Assembly: GCF_001426505.1 (NCBI RefSeq)
Contig: NZ_LMEV01000020.1
Coordinates: forward strand, 408,361-450,975
Length of the DNA stretch: 42,615 nucleotides
Source of the DNA: Variovorax sp. Root473
GTDB lineage: Bacteria > Pseudomonadota > Gammaproteobacteria > Burkholderiales > Burkholderiaceae_C
Direction: 5' to 3'
Shown: positions 18,117 through 26,774 of the stretch, piece after piece
Numbering within the stretch: the stretch's first letter is position 1
Layout of the letters: each line of letters begins with the position of its first letter
The notes under the pieces: generated by a model
Databases searched by the model: none
Told to the model about the DNA's origin: nothing
What the model saw: the letters and a program-made list of their open reading frames with translations, nothing else
Program-made: the position numbers and the translations under genes

Positions 18117-20714
18117 ATGCAAGTCGTCAAACCCCAGGCTGTCTGCCTGAGCACCCGGCCGATCGAGTACCGCAAGCGCTTCGGCCTGTGCGTGACGGCC
18201 ATGCTGCACGTGCCGTTCGAGCAAGCCGAGGGCGGCACGCTGTGGGGCGAGCAGTCGGCCTGGAATTTCATCGGACGCGAGATGGCGGTGCCGCTGGTCG
18301 ACGAGGGCGTGGCCAAGCTCACGCCCGAGTTCCTGGTGCACGGGCAGGCCTTTCCTCCCGCTGAAAGCCCGAGCGCCTGCGCGGTGCGCGCACGGCTGGG
18401 CAGCCGCAGCAAGACCCTGCTCGTCTTCGGCGATCGCCACTGGGAGGGCACGAAGGCCAGCGCGCCGCTGCCGTTCGACGCGATGCCCATCGATGCCGCG
18501 CATGCCTATGGGGGCCCCGCGGTGCCGGCCAACCCCGAGGGCATCGGCGCCGCGCCCGAGGGCGGGCGCCATCGGCTGCCCAACATCGAGCAGCCCGACC
18601 AGCCCCTGCGCGATCCGGCACAGCCCGTGGCGCCCGCCGGCTTCGGCCTGCGGGGGCCGATGCATCCGGAGCGCGCGCGTTTTCGCGGCACCTACGACGC
18701 GGACTACCTCAAGGCGCATGCGCCGGGCTTCGCGCCCGACCTGGACTGGCGCTATTTCAATCTCGCCCCCGAGGACCAGTGGTTCGACGCCCCGTTGCGC
18801 GGCGACGAGCCTTTCCAGTTCGATCACATGCATCCGCAGAAGCCGCAGCTCGAAGGCCGGCTGCCCGGCCTGCGTGCGCGTGTGTTCGCCGACTACCGCG
18901 CCGTCGGCGCCGCCGAGCCGCGCCTGCGCGAAGTGCCGCTGCGCCTGACGACGGTCTGGTTCTTTCCGCATGCCGAGCGGGCGCTGCTGCTGTTCCAGGG
19001 GCTGGCCGAGGTGGCCACCGACGACGGCTCCGACGTGCACGGGCTGCTCGGCGCCGTCGAGCGCGTCGATGCGTCGCGGCCCGACACTCACTACCTCGAT
19101 GCGCTGGCGCGACGCGCCGACCCGCGATGGGGCGGGGTCGAATGCCTGGACGACAGCGACCTGCTGCCCGAGGGGCTGGACGCGGTGGACCCCGAGGCCG
19201 AGCGGGCCGCCGAGGCCTTCGCGAGCCAGGGCCTGCAGGCGCAGGCGCAGTACCGCCGCGCCGAGATCGACGTGGCCCTCGCGCGGGAAGAGGTGCGCGC
19301 CAGCGGCCGCGACCCGGATGCCATGGGCATCGTCATGCCGTCGCGCGAAGCGCCCCCAGCGCCGGCGCAGCGCGTGGCCCACCTGAAGCAGAAGCTGCAG
19401 GAGGCCGAAGCGCAGAAGCTGGCGGCCGTCGACGATGCGCTCGATGCCCTCGAGCAGGCGGTGGCGGCGCGCAAGGCGAACCCGGCCATGAAGCCCATCG
19501 AGCATCGGGGGCCGCCGCTCTTCAATGCAGACGTGGCGCTGGCGCAGCTCCAGGGCGCGAACGCCGGCGCGACCGGTGCGTTCGACCTCGCAGCCGTGCA
19601 TGGCCAGTTGCTGCAGCAGGAAGCGATGGAGCGGCTGGGCTATCTGCAGGGCGCACACGCGCAGCAGCCCGCACCCGCGATGCAGGCGGCGCAGGCCCAG
19701 ACACTGAAGGACGGCATGAAGCAGGCACTGGCCGGCGGACTGCGGTTCTTCGGCGGCATGGACTTCACCGGCGCCGACTTCTCGGGGTTGGACCTGCGCG
19801 ATGTCAACTTCGCCGGCGCGTGGCTCGAGAGCGTGGACTTCGGAAAATCCAACGTGTCGGGCGCGAACTTCACGGCGGCGGTGCTGGCGCATGCGAACCT
19901 CGACGGCGCGATCGGCATCCGGGCCATCCTTCAGGGCGCGAACCTGGGTTGCACGCGCTGGCAAGGCGCGGTGTTCGACGAGGCCGATTTCAGCGCGACG
20001 CAGCTGTCGCATGCCGACCTGGGGGGCCTCTCGCTGCGACGCGCCAAGATGAAGGGCGCCATGCTGATCGGCACGCGCTGGGACGGCACCGATGCGCACG
20101 GGCTGCAGGCGCCCGAGCAGCTTTTCTACCGGCTGTCGCTGCCGGGTCTCTCGCTCGCCGAGGCCGATCTCGTGGGCTGCCAGTTCGTCGAATGCGACCT
20201 CACGGAGGCCGACTTCCGCGAAGCCCACCTGGCCCAGGCCAACCTGATCACCTGCAAGCTGACGGGGGCCCGCTTCGGCGGTGCACGCGGCATGGGCATG
20301 GTGTTCGCCCAGCACTGCGACCTGGTCGACGCGGATTTTTCCGGGGCGCGGATGCAGGGTGCCAACTTCGGCGCTGCGGACATGTCGCGCGCGCGGATGC
20401 TCGGCAGCGTGCTCGACGGCGCCAACCTGTGCGAGGCCCGGCTGCCCGACAGCGACTGGCGGATGGCTTCGGCCAAGGGCGCGTTGCTGCGCCGGACCGT
20501 GCTGCGGGGCGCCAAGCTGGCGGGCGTGAACTTCAGCGAGGCGATCCTGCAGCACGCCGACCTGCGCGGCTGCGACTTGCGCAACAGCAACCTGTTCGCT
20601 GCCGACCTGTCGCGCGCCCGGCTCGACGGCGATGTGCGCTTCGATGGGGCCCTGCTGCAGCGCGCGCGCACATGGCCGCGGCTCACGCCCGAGCAGCAGG
20701 CCGCAGGCGCATGA
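18117..20714 (+). CDS. DUF2169 domain fused to pentapeptide-repeat domain
   Basis: The 865-residue protein starts with a DUF2169 domain (about 1-330), recognised from KPQAVCLSTRPIEYRKRFGL near the N-terminus and TLWGEQSAWNFIGREMAVPL. A charged, coiled-coil-prone linker (about 370-540; VAHLKQKLQEAEAQKLAAVD) follows. From about residue 547 to 855 there are pentapeptide repeats of the A(D/N)LxX type (FTGADFSGLDLRDVNFAG and onward), which fold as a right-handed quadrilateral beta-helix. DUF2169 proteins occur beside vgrG and DUF4150 genes and are regarded as cargo adaptors or chaperones. The gene lies 29 bases after vgrG and 13 bases before a second pentapeptide gene. No clear ribosome site precedes ATG 18117. 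Confidence 0.85.
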   Translation: MQVVKPQAVCLSTRPIEYRKRFGLCVTAMLHVPFEQAEGGTLWGEQSAWNFIGREMAVPLVDEGVAKLTPEFLVHGQAFPPAESPSACAVRARLGSRSKTLLVFGDRHWEGTKASAPLPFDAMPIDAAHAYGGPAVPANPEGIGAAPEGGRHRLPNIEQPDQPLRDPAQPVAPAGFGLRGPMHPERARFRGTYDADYLKAHAPGFAPDLDWRYFNLAPEDQWFDAPLRGDEPFQFDHMHPQKPQLEGRLPGLRARVFADYRAVGAAEPRLREVPLRLTTVWFFPHAERALLLFQGLAEVATDDGSDVHGLLGAVERVDASRPDTHYLDALARRADPRWGGVECLDDSDLLPEGLDAVDPEAERAAEAFASQGLQAQAQYRRAEIDVALAREEVRASGRDPDAMGIVMPSREAPPAPAQRVAHLKQKLQEAEAQKLAAVDDALDALEQAVAARKANPAMKPIEHRGPPLFNADVALAQLQGANAGATGAFDLAAVHGQLLQQEAMERLGYLQGAHAQQPAPAMQAAQAQTLKDGMKQALAGGLRFFGGMDFTGADFSGLDLRDVNFAGAWLESVDFGKSNVSGANFTAAVLAHANLDGAIGIRAILQGANLGCTRWQGAVFDEADFSATQLSHADLGGLSLRRAKMKGAMLIGTRWDGTDAHGLQAPEQLFYRLSLPGLSLAEADLVGCQFVECDLTEADFREAHLAQANLITCKLTGARFGGARGMGMVFAQHCDLVDADFSGARMQGANFGAADMSRARMLGSVLDGANLCEARLPDSDWRMASAKGALLRRTVLRGAKLAGVNFSEAILQHADLRGCDLRNSNLFAADLSRARLDGDVRFDGALLQRARTWPRLTPEQQAAGA

Positions 20715-20727
20715 GGAGGACGGCGCC

Positions 20728-21783
20728 ATGATGAACACCACCACGCTGACCCTGGCCGTGCTGCTCGGCGAGTCGATTGCCGGGCTCGACCTGTCGGGCG
20801 GTCATTTCTCGAATGCACAGCTGGCGGGGGGGCTGTTCGACCGGGTGAACTTCGCCAAGGCCGATCTGCGCGGGGCCGACCTGCGCGAGGTCGTGTTCAA
20901 CCAGTGCGACCTGCGCGGCGCGCTGCTGGGCGGGGCGCGGCTGCAGCGCGCCGTGTTCAACCAGTGCCTGATGGACCACGTCGACCTGCACGGAGCTGGC
21001 CTGCACGCGGCCGTGTTCAGCGAATGCCAGGCGCCGCATGCGAACCTGTCGGATGCCGACCTGAGCATGCTCGCCTGCACCAAGACCCGCCTCGATCACG
21101 CGATGTTGCGCGGTGCGCTGCTGGACGCCTGCGTGCTGACCGAGAGCAGCCTGATCGACCTGGGGGCCGAATCGACGCGCTGGACGCACGTGACCGTGGC
21201 CGGCTGCGATCTGCGCCATGTGGCGTGGCGCGGCGCCCACCTGCTGCGCGTGGCGTTCTCCACCACGCAGCTGGCCGGCGTGTCGTTCGACGGCGTCGCG
21301 CTCGAGAGCTGCCAGTTCGCGAACGCCGACCTGCGCGGTGCCCAGTTCAGCGGGGCGCCGCTGCGCCAGTGCAACTTTCAGGGTGCCACGCTCGATGAGG
21401 CGCGCTTCGACCGCATCGACGCGCCCCTGGCCCTGTTCTGCGAGGCCGAAGGGGCCGGTGTCGATTTCTCCAGTGCCGTGCTGACGCAGGCACTGTTCAC
21501 CGGCGCCAGGCTGCCGCAGGCGAACTTCAGTGGCGCACGCCTGTACCAGGCCCATTTCGCCGGCGCCGTGCTGGACCGGGCGCGCTTCAACGGGGCGGAC
21601 CTCACGTACGCCGACCTGCGCCACGCGCGCTTGCACCAGGCAGACCTGCGCGGTGCGACCCTCGCGCGCACCTGCCTGCACCGGGCCCTGACCGACGAGG
21701 CGCAGATCGAGGATCGCACCCGTGCGATCGAAACCGATCCCGAGCTGGCGCAAGCCGAGGACTGGTGCCCCCTGCCGGCCTGA
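20728..21783 (+). CDS. Pentapeptide-repeat protein
   Basis: The protein is almost entirely pentapeptide repeats (about residues 15-335) of the form A-(D/N)-L-x-x, for example FAKADLRGADLREVVFNQCD and the C-terminal ADLTYADLRHARLHQADLRG. A short acidic tail follows. I place the start at ATG 20728 (351 residues) because GAGGAGGA lies 7 bases upstream; the frame stays open upstream but only as a shadow of the previous gene. A second ATG at 20731 is equally possible. Several repeats carry Cys (NQCDLRG, NQCLMDH). Its function is unknown: candidates are a spike-associated structural protein, cargo, or a protective DNA-mimic protein of the Qnr/MfpA kind. The VgrG module context favours the first two. 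Confidence 0.85.
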   Translation: MMNTTTLTLAVLLGESIAGLDLSGGHFSNAQLAGGLFDRVNFAKADLRGADLREVVFNQCDLRGALLGGARLQRAVFNQCLMDHVDLHGAGLHAAVFSECQAPHANLSDADLSMLACTKTRLDHAMLRGALLDACVLTESSLIDLGAESTRWTHVTVAGCDLRHVAWRGAHLLRVAFSTTQLAGVSFDGVALESCQFANADLRGAQFSGAPLRQCNFQGATLDEARFDRIDAPLALFCEAEGAGVDFSSAVLTQALFTGARLPQANFSGARLYQAHFAGAVLDRARFNGADLTYADLRHARLHQADLRGATLARTCLHRALTDEAQIEDRTRAIETDPELAQAEDWCPLPA

Positions 21784-21827
21784 GGCGCTACCGGCCGATG
21801 CCCCTTCTTTCCATTGGAAGCCCTGCC

Positions 21828-22517
21828 ATGACAACCATCGCCCACCACCCCGTCCGCCGCCCCGCCGCCGCCCCGCGCGGCGCCAGGCCGATCGACGCCG
21901 AGCCCGTGCCGCCGGCAGGACCACCTGAGCGCTGCTGGACCGCGCTGCTGGAGGCGGGATGCAACGGCACGCTGTGCGTCCGGCAGGGCGCCGAGGTTAC
22001 GGCCGTGCGAACGGCCGCAGGCTGCCTGCTGGTGCCGGCGGCCGGTGACACCGTGCTGTGCTTCGGCACGGCACCCGGCGACATCTGGGTGCTCTCGGTG
22101 CTGGAACGCTGCGCCGGCACGCAGGAGCGCGTGCTCCGGTGCAGCGGCGACACGCGCCTCGTGGTGGACGGAGGGCAGCTCGCGCTCGAAGCCGATCAAC
22201 TGCACCTGGCGTCGCAGCGCCTGGGCGTGCGCGCCGCCACCGCCACCGTGTCGCTCGATTCGACCGAGTTCATCGGCGATCGGGTGCGCATGATCGCCGG
22301 CACGGTCAAGCTCGTGGGCAGCCTGCTGAGCACGGTGATGGACCGCGTCAACCACTTCAGCCAGCACTACCTGCGCACGACCAAGGGGCTGGACCGCGTG
22401 AATGCGGCCCACATCGAATGCGATGCGACCGAGCTGCTGCACCTGCGCGGCGAGCATGCGCTGATCAACGGCGCCAAGCTCGTGAAGACACGCGGCGCGC
22501 AGATCCATTTCGGCTGA
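21828..22517 (+). CDS. DUF3540 family protein (VgrG-associated)
   Basis: The frame is open from 21765, but the best start is ATG 21828 (229 residues), after a GGAAG site and clear of the previous gene. The protein resembles the DUF3540 family, found in the same neighbourhood as DUF2169 and DUF4150 genes. Visible features are an opening Ala/Pro/Arg-rich stretch, then strands such as GDTVLCFGTAPGDIWVLSVL with the shape of an OB-fold, and a C-terminal beta-rich part with LLSTVMDRVNHFSQHYLRTT. It may be a small spike-like or adaptor protein joining VgrG to the DUF4150 tip. The function is inferred from neighbours. Confidence 0.7.
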   Translation: MTTIAHHPVRRPAAAPRGARPIDAEPVPPAGPPERCWTALLEAGCNGTLCVRQGAEVTAVRTAAGCLLVPAAGDTVLCFGTAPGDIWVLSVLERCAGTQERVLRCSGDTRLVVDGGQLALEADQLHLASQRLGVRAATATVSLDSTEFIGDRVRMIAGTVKLVGSLLSTVMDRVNHFSQHYLRTTKGLDRVNAAHIECDATELLHLRGEHALINGAKLVKTRGAQIHFG

Positions 22518-22526
22518 GGCAGCACC

Positions 22527-22922
22527 ATGTTCGCCAACTGCCAGATGATGGGAACGGACATGGGGTTTCCCGATGTCTGCATCACGCCCGCCGCGCCCTC
22601 GCCGATCCCGGTGCCCTATCCGAACATCGCGATGGGGCCGATGGCCATTCCGAACTGCCCGACGATCCTGTTCATGTGCACGCCGGCCCACAACCTCGGC
22701 ACGGTCATTCCCATGACCAACGGCGACAACCCGGGCGTGTTGCTGGGGGTGGCGTCCGGCACGGTCATGGGGCCCAGCCGCCATCTGACAGGCGCCTTCA
22801 CGGTGCTGCTGAACAGCATGCCCGCCACGCGCCTGACCAGCACCTCGCTGCAGAACAGCACCAACTGCCCCGGCGTGCGCACGGTGCCGAGCCAGACGCT
22901 GGTGCTCCTGCTAGCGCCCTGA
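22527..22922 (+). CDS. DUF4150 (PAAR-like) protein without toxin extension
   Basis: This 131-residue protein matches the DUF4150/PAAR-like tip family. It has FPDVCITPAAPSPIPVPYPN, a conserved PNCPTILFMCTPAHNLG, and TNGDNPGVLLGVASGTVMG. Such proteins sharpen the VgrG spike and often carry a C-terminal toxin. Here the frame ends right after the PAAR-like part (SQTLVLLLAP), so cargo would have to be supplied by another gene, perhaps the pentapeptide proteins upstream. ATG 22527 follows GAGG. It begins 10 bases after the DUF3540 gene. Confidence 0.82.
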   Translation: MFANCQMMGTDMGFPDVCITPAAPSPIPVPYPNIAMGPMAIPNCPTILFMCTPAHNLGTVIPMTNGDNPGVLLGVASGTVMGPSRHLTGAFTVLLNSMPATRLTSTSLQNSTNCPGVRTVPSQTLVLLLAP

Positions 22923-23076
22923 GGTGCATGCCGTGCGCACCTTGGCACCACCGTGCCGCTATGGCATACCTCTTCCGGCGAGATTGCCAACCCGCCCCCC
23001 GGAATGAATACTCCTTTGGACTTCGCCCGCGCACGCGCGGGCCGTGTTCGGGCGTAACCGCCCCGGGGGCCGACTC
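22923..23076. other. Intergenic gap with small inverted repeats between the PAAR-like gene and tagH
   Basis: This is the longest gap inside the forward T6SS block (154 bases). It holds three short inverted repeats: AGGTGC/GCACCT at its left end, GGCAC/GTGCC near 22944-22957, and GCCCGCG/CGCGGGC at about 23026-23043. None is followed by a T-run, so I do not call an intrinsic terminator. The gap could hold a promoter for tagH-pppA, but I see no convincing -35/-10 pair. Confidence 0.4.
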
Positions 23077-24747
23077 ATGATCCATATCGCTGTCATCACA
23101 CGGCAGGGCGCCCCGGCAGGGCCGGCCATTGCCGCCGATTTCGGTCCCAGCGGGGGCACCATCGGCCGTGCCGACACCAACACGCTGGTGCTCGACGACC
23201 CCGACCGCACCGTCTCGCGCGTGCACGCGCAGGTGCTGTGCCGCGACGGCCAGTACTTCATCGTCGATCGCGGCAGCAACGCGATGCAATGCAACGGCGT
23301 GTCGCTGGGCGCGGGCAAGGAAGCGGCGCTGACCGACGGCGCGCGGCTCGTCATCGGCAGCTTCGAACTCTCGGTGCGCGTGATGGCGGCTGCGGCGGCG
23401 CCACGCGCGCCGGTCATCCCCAACACCGTGATGTCGGCGCCGGCCGCCGCGCCCGCCGCCAGCAGCGACGATCCGTTCGCCGACCTGCTTGCGGGACTGG
23501 GATCGCCGGCCGCTCCCGCGCCGGCGCCTGCCGCAGCCCGCGCCGCCGCGCCTGCCGAGTCACTGCTCTTTCCCGACCCGATGGCCAGCGGCTCGCGCAA
23601 TGCGCAGGCCGACCAGGTCGATCCGTTCGCGAACCTGCTGGGCCCCACGCCGTCGGCCGCACCCTCTGCGGGGCTCGGCGCGCTCGACGATTTTTCCGAC
23701 CTGGGCGCGCCGCCCGCGCACGGCAAGGCCGCGAGCATCGACGACCTGTTCGGCGGGTCGCCGGGCGCCGGTGGCATCGGCGGCGATCCGCTCGCGCTGT
23801 CGCCGCTGGCCGATCCGCTGCTGCAGCCCAACACTGCATCGGACGCCGACCCGCTGGCCGCCCTGCAGCGCGCCGCGCCCGCCACGCCGGTGCCGCGTTC
23901 CGATCACCTGCCGATCGACCAGTTCGGCTTCGAGCCGCCGAAGGCCATCACGCCGCCACCGCCGCCGCTCCCTGCGCCTGCGCCCGTGGCCCCGCTGGCG
24001 AAGTTCGACGACGTGACCGGCCAGCCGATCCGCATCAGCGGGCCCGAGAACGCCGGCCGCGTCGCCGAGCCGCCGCCCCCTCCGCCACCGCCGCCGCCCG
24101 TGTATGTCGCGCCGCCGGCAACGCCAGCAGCCACACCATCCGCACGCGCCGCCTCCGACGACGAGCTGCTCGCCGCCTTCCTGCGCGGCCTGGCGAGCAC
24201 GCACCAGCCGCCCGAGATGCTCACGCCGGGCCTCATGGAGCGCATCGGCTCGATGCTGCGCACGGCCACCGAGGGCACGCTTCAGCTGCTGCTCACGCGC
24301 CAGGAGTTCAAGCGCGAGGTACGCGCCGAGGTCACGATGATCGCGTCGCAGGCCAACAACCCGCTCAAGTTCTCGCCCACGGTCGAGGTCGCGCTGGCGC
24401 ACCTGCTGGGCCCCGGCGTGCGCGGCTTCATGCCGCCCGAAGCCGCGATGCGTGACGCCTTCGACGACCTGCGGGCGCACCAGTTCGGCGTGATGGTGGG
24501 CATGCGCGCGGCGCTGGCCCATGTCATCGGGCGCTTCGAGCCGGCCGAGCTCGAGAAGAAGATCAGCGCCAGGACCGCGCTCGACGCGCTCTTTGCCGCC
24601 AACCGCAAGGCCAAGCTCTGGGACCAGTTCGTGGCGCTGTACGGCGGCATCGCGAGCGAGGCCGAGGACGACTTCCACAGCCTCTTCGGCAAGGCCTTCC
24701 TCGCGGCCTACGAAGAGCAGATGGCGCGCCTGAAGTCGGACACCTGA
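23077..24747 (+). CDS. tagH: T6SS FHA-domain protein TagH (Fha)
   Basis: The protein has an N-terminal FHA domain (about residues 1-105) with GGTIGRADTNTLVLDD, the phosphothreonine-binding RVHAQV region and DGARLVIGSFELSV. A long Ala/Pro-rich linker (110-360, including a proline run) leads to a conserved helical C-terminal domain (about 370-556; LMERIGSMLRTATEGTLQLL, FMPPEAAMRDAFDDLRAHQF). FHA proteins bind the phosphorylated target of PpkA and promote T6SS assembly. I prefer ATG 23077 (556 residues) over an in-frame GTG at 23044 because a G-run sits about 8 bases upstream and the FHA fold starts immediately (MIHIAVIT). Confidence 0.9.
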   Translation: MIHIAVITRQGAPAGPAIAADFGPSGGTIGRADTNTLVLDDPDRTVSRVHAQVLCRDGQYFIVDRGSNAMQCNGVSLGAGKEAALTDGARLVIGSFELSVRVMAAAAAPRAPVIPNTVMSAPAAAPAASSDDPFADLLAGLGSPAAPAPAPAAARAAAPAESLLFPDPMASGSRNAQADQVDPFANLLGPTPSAAPSAGLGALDDFSDLGAPPAHGKAASIDDLFGGSPGAGGIGGDPLALSPLADPLLQPNTASDADPLAALQRAAPATPVPRSDHLPIDQFGFEPPKAITPPPPPLPAPAPVAPLAKFDDVTGQPIRISGPENAGRVAEPPPPPPPPPPVYVAPPATPAATPSARAASDDELLAAFLRGLASTHQPPEMLTPGLMERIGSMLRTATEGTLQLLLTRQEFKREVRAEVTMIASQANNPLKFSPTVEVALAHLLGPGVRGFMPPEAAMRDAFDDLRAHQFGVMVGMRAALAHVIGRFEPAELEKKISARTALDALFAANRKAKLWDQFVALYGGIASEAEDDFHSLFGKAFLAAYEEQMARLKSDT

Positions 24748-24787
24748 AGACCACCAGAACCACCCCAGCACTCGCGAGGCACCCCGC

Positions 24788-25582
24788 TTGGAAATCGAAA
24801 TCGTCACGCTCTCCCGGCAGGGCGGGCGCACCTACAACGAGGACGTGCACGGCCACTGGCACGACGAGCGCTATGTCGCCTGCCTCGTGGCCGACGGCGC
24901 GGGCGGCCACGGCGGCGGCGACGTGGCGGCGGCCACGGTGCGCGCCAGCGTGCTCGGCGGCTTCTCGGGGGCGCCCTCGCTGGACGAGGCCGCGCTGCGC
25001 GCGCTGATCGAGCGCGCCAACCTGGACGTGGTGGCGCGCCAGGCCGAAGGCGGCAAGCTCGCCGGCATGCGCTCCACGGTGGTGTTCGCGGTGATCGACC
25101 TGGAGCGCGAGGTGCTGGCCTGGGTCCACAGCGGCGACAGCCGTGCCTATCTGTTCCGCGGCGGCGCCATCGTGGCGCGCACCACCGACCACAGCCTGGT
25201 GCAGCAGATGGTCGCGGGCGGCATGCTCGACGAGGAGGGCGCGCGCCTGCATCCGCAGCGCAACATGCTGCTGTCGGCACTGGGCTCGATCGAGGAGGCG
25301 CCCGACATCGCGGTGTCCGACCGCATGCGCCTCCTGCCCGGCGACGTGCTGCTCTTGTGCAGCGACGGCGTGTGGGAGCCGCTGGGCGACGAGTGCCTGG
25401 TCGACACGCTGCACGCCTCGCGCACGCCCAGCCAGTGGACCGAGCTGCTCGACGCGCAGATCAAGGCCAACGCCAAGCCGGGCCACGACAACTACACGGC
25501 GCTCACGCTGTGGGTGATCGAGGACGCCGACGACGACATGACGCGGCTGCTGCCCGAGAACGTCGCGTCGACAGACCCCTGA
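24788..25582 (+). CDS. pppA: T6SS PP2C-type Ser/Thr protein phosphatase PppA
   Basis: The 264-residue product is a compact PP2C phosphatase. It has NED at residues 17-19, the metal-binding DGAGGHGGGDVAA (Asp36), WVHSGDSRAYLFRGG, LLLCSDGVWEPLGDECLV and the closing GHDNYTALTLWV. PppA dephosphorylates the FHA/PpkA pathway and keeps the T6SS off until signalled. The best start is TTG 24788, preceded by GAGG; no ATG occurs before the first conserved motif. It is the last gene of the forward block and ends just before a strong hairpin. No membrane segment is present. Confidence 0.93.
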   Translation: MEIEIVTLSRQGGRTYNEDVHGHWHDERYVACLVADGAGGHGGGDVAAATVRASVLGGFSGAPSLDEAALRALIERANLDVVARQAEGGKLAGMRSTVVFAVIDLEREVLAWVHSGDSRAYLFRGGAIVARTTDHSLVQQMVAGGMLDEEGARLHPQRNMLLSALGSIEEAPDIAVSDRMRLLPGDVLLLCSDGVWEPLGDECLVDTLHASRTPSQWTELLDAQIKANAKPGHDNYTALTLWVIEDADDDMTRLLPENVASTDP

Positions 25583-25601
25583 GCGTGGCGCCATCCTTCA
25601 A

Positions 25602-25634
25602 GCAAAACGCCCATCCGATGGATGGGCGTTTTGC
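25602..25634. terminator. Bidirectional intrinsic terminator between pppA and the reverse T6SS block
   Basis: A perfect 15-bp inverted repeat (left arm 25602-25616 GCAAAACGCCCATCC, right arm 25620-25634) with a 3-base loop lies between two convergent genes. The stem carries an A-run on the left and a T-run on the right, so it reads as an intrinsic terminator on both strands. Confidence 0.88.
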
Positions 25635-25653
25635 CTGGGGCCGCTGAGATTGT

Positions 25654-26154
25654 TCAGCTGTACTTGCTGGCCTTCTTCTTGACTTTCTTCAGCGCGCTGC
25701 GCAGCAACGCGGGCATGTCTTCCCGGTTCGGCAGGTTGCTGTAGTTGTCGATGTTCTGCTCTTCGCAGCTGTTGGCGCAGCCGTTGTTCAGCAGGTCGAG
25801 CGCGTAGCGCGTCTTGCTGATCGTGCTGGACGCACCGGGCTCGCGGAACGGATCGAAGATGCCGTCCGGCAGGACCTTGCGCCCGCGTGCGATCGCCTGT
25901 TCCTGGAAGTGCGTGATGTGCTTCTGCGTGACCGGCCCGTAGTAGCCGTCCACCGCGATCACTTCGTTCCAGTTGGGAGGCGGGTCGAAGTCGTGGTTGA
26001 AGCCGAGCAGCTCGTAGTAGAAGATCTTGAACAGGGCCTGCACCAGCATCACGTCTTCACGCGTGTTGGAGCCGATCCGTCCGACCGACCAATCGGTGTT
26101 GTAGGTCGTGTGCAGCTTGCCGCTGGTACCGATGAGTGTGGTGCTGAATGCCAT
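25654..26154 (-). CDS. Small peptidoglycan-binding-like protein downstream of hcp
   Basis: The 166-residue protein has a peptidoglycan-binding-like pattern. DVMLVQALFKIFYYELLGF is followed by VDGYYGPVTQKHITHFQEQA, the V-x-x-L-Q ... D-G-x-x-G-x-x-T ... F-Q signature of the PG_binding_1 fold, with an insert in the middle. The C-terminus is Lys-rich (ALKKVKKKASKYS) and two Cys lie in NNGCANSCEEQN. There is no signal peptide or membrane segment. It is the last gene of the tssA-tssB-tssC-hcp block, 88 bases after hcp. It may be carried by Hcp into the periplasm, act as a wall-binding accessory, or be unrelated to secretion. No catalytic residues are visible. Confidence 0.6.
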   Translation of the reverse strand: MAFSTTLIGTSGKLHTTYNTDWSVGRIGSNTREDVMLVQALFKIFYYELLGFNHDFDPPPNWNEVIAVDGYYGPVTQKHITHFQEQAIARGRKVLPDGIFDPFREPGASSTISKTRYALDLLNNGCANSCEEQNIDNYSNLPNREDMPALLRSALKKVKKKASKYS

Positions 26155-26242
26155 GGCATTGCTCCGGTGAGGACACGGGCAGGGACCGGCCCCGGCACCG
26201 TGCGGTGCCTGGGGCGGACGGGGCTGGCGGGTCCGTCGCCCG

Positions 26243-26722
26243 TCAGCGTGTTTCGGTGGTGGCCACGTTCCAGCCGAACTTCACCTCGCCGCCGCCAGCG
26301 CCCTTTTCGTCCTGGCCCTTGTAGGCGAACTCGATGTCTTTGAAGCTGCAGGACACCTGCTCGTGCACGTCGCCGCCCTGTGCGCCGCCGGGGCCCACGC
26401 TGGAGATGAAGACTTCCTTGAGCGTGACCTTCAGGTACTCCTGCTGGCCTTCGCCCGACTTGCGGCAGGTCATGACCATGTCCTTGAAGTGCTTGCCGCT
26501 CACGCAGTTCTTGGCGAGCACGGGCGATGCCTTGTCGTAGGTGTGCGTGAAATTGAATTCACCCGGCGTGGCCTTGCCCTTGCCCGAACCGCCGCCCGAT
26601 CCCGCGCCCGATGCGTTGCTCACGTTCCAGGACCACGACGAAATCTCGATCTCGTCCTTGTGGTCCTTGTGAGAAGACTCGCCCTTGACGCCGTCGAGCT
26701 TGATGTGAAAGTCAGATGACAT
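26243..26722 (-). CDS. hcp: T6SS tube protein Hcp (TssD)
   Basis: The 159-residue protein is a classical Hcp: DFHIKLDGVKGESSHKDHKD at the start, EIEISSWSWNVSN, FTHTYDKASPVLAKNCVSG and FKDIEFAYKGQDEKG near the end. Hexameric rings of Hcp stack into the inner tube and also chaperone cargo. A very strong ribosome site (AAGGAG, 7 bases before ATG) fits high expression. A terminator-like hairpin lies between it and tssC upstream, which suggests a separate or enriched transcript. Confidence 0.96.
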   Translation of the reverse strand: MSSDFHIKLDGVKGESSHKDHKDEIEISSWSWNVSNASGAGSGGGSGKGKATPGEFNFTHTYDKASPVLAKNCVSGKHFKDMVMTCRKSGEGQQEYLKVTLKEVFISSVGPGGAQGGDVHEQVSCSFKDIEFAYKGQDEKGAGGGEVKFGWNVATTETR

Positions 26723-26774
26723 GTTCCTACTCCTTGGAACCCGATTGCATTCGGGCGGTTGATGATCGAAACGG

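Noticed and set aside
17481..20744. 1087-codon reverse open frame opposite the pentapeptide region
   Set aside because: It is an antisense shadow of the regular repeat coding pattern; the forward genes carry recognisable DUF2169 and pentapeptide motifs.
22942..22960. TTGGCACCACCGTGCC considered as a sigma-54 promoter before tagH
   Set aside because: The GG-to-GC spacing is one base short of the required distance, so it is better seen as a small inverted repeat.
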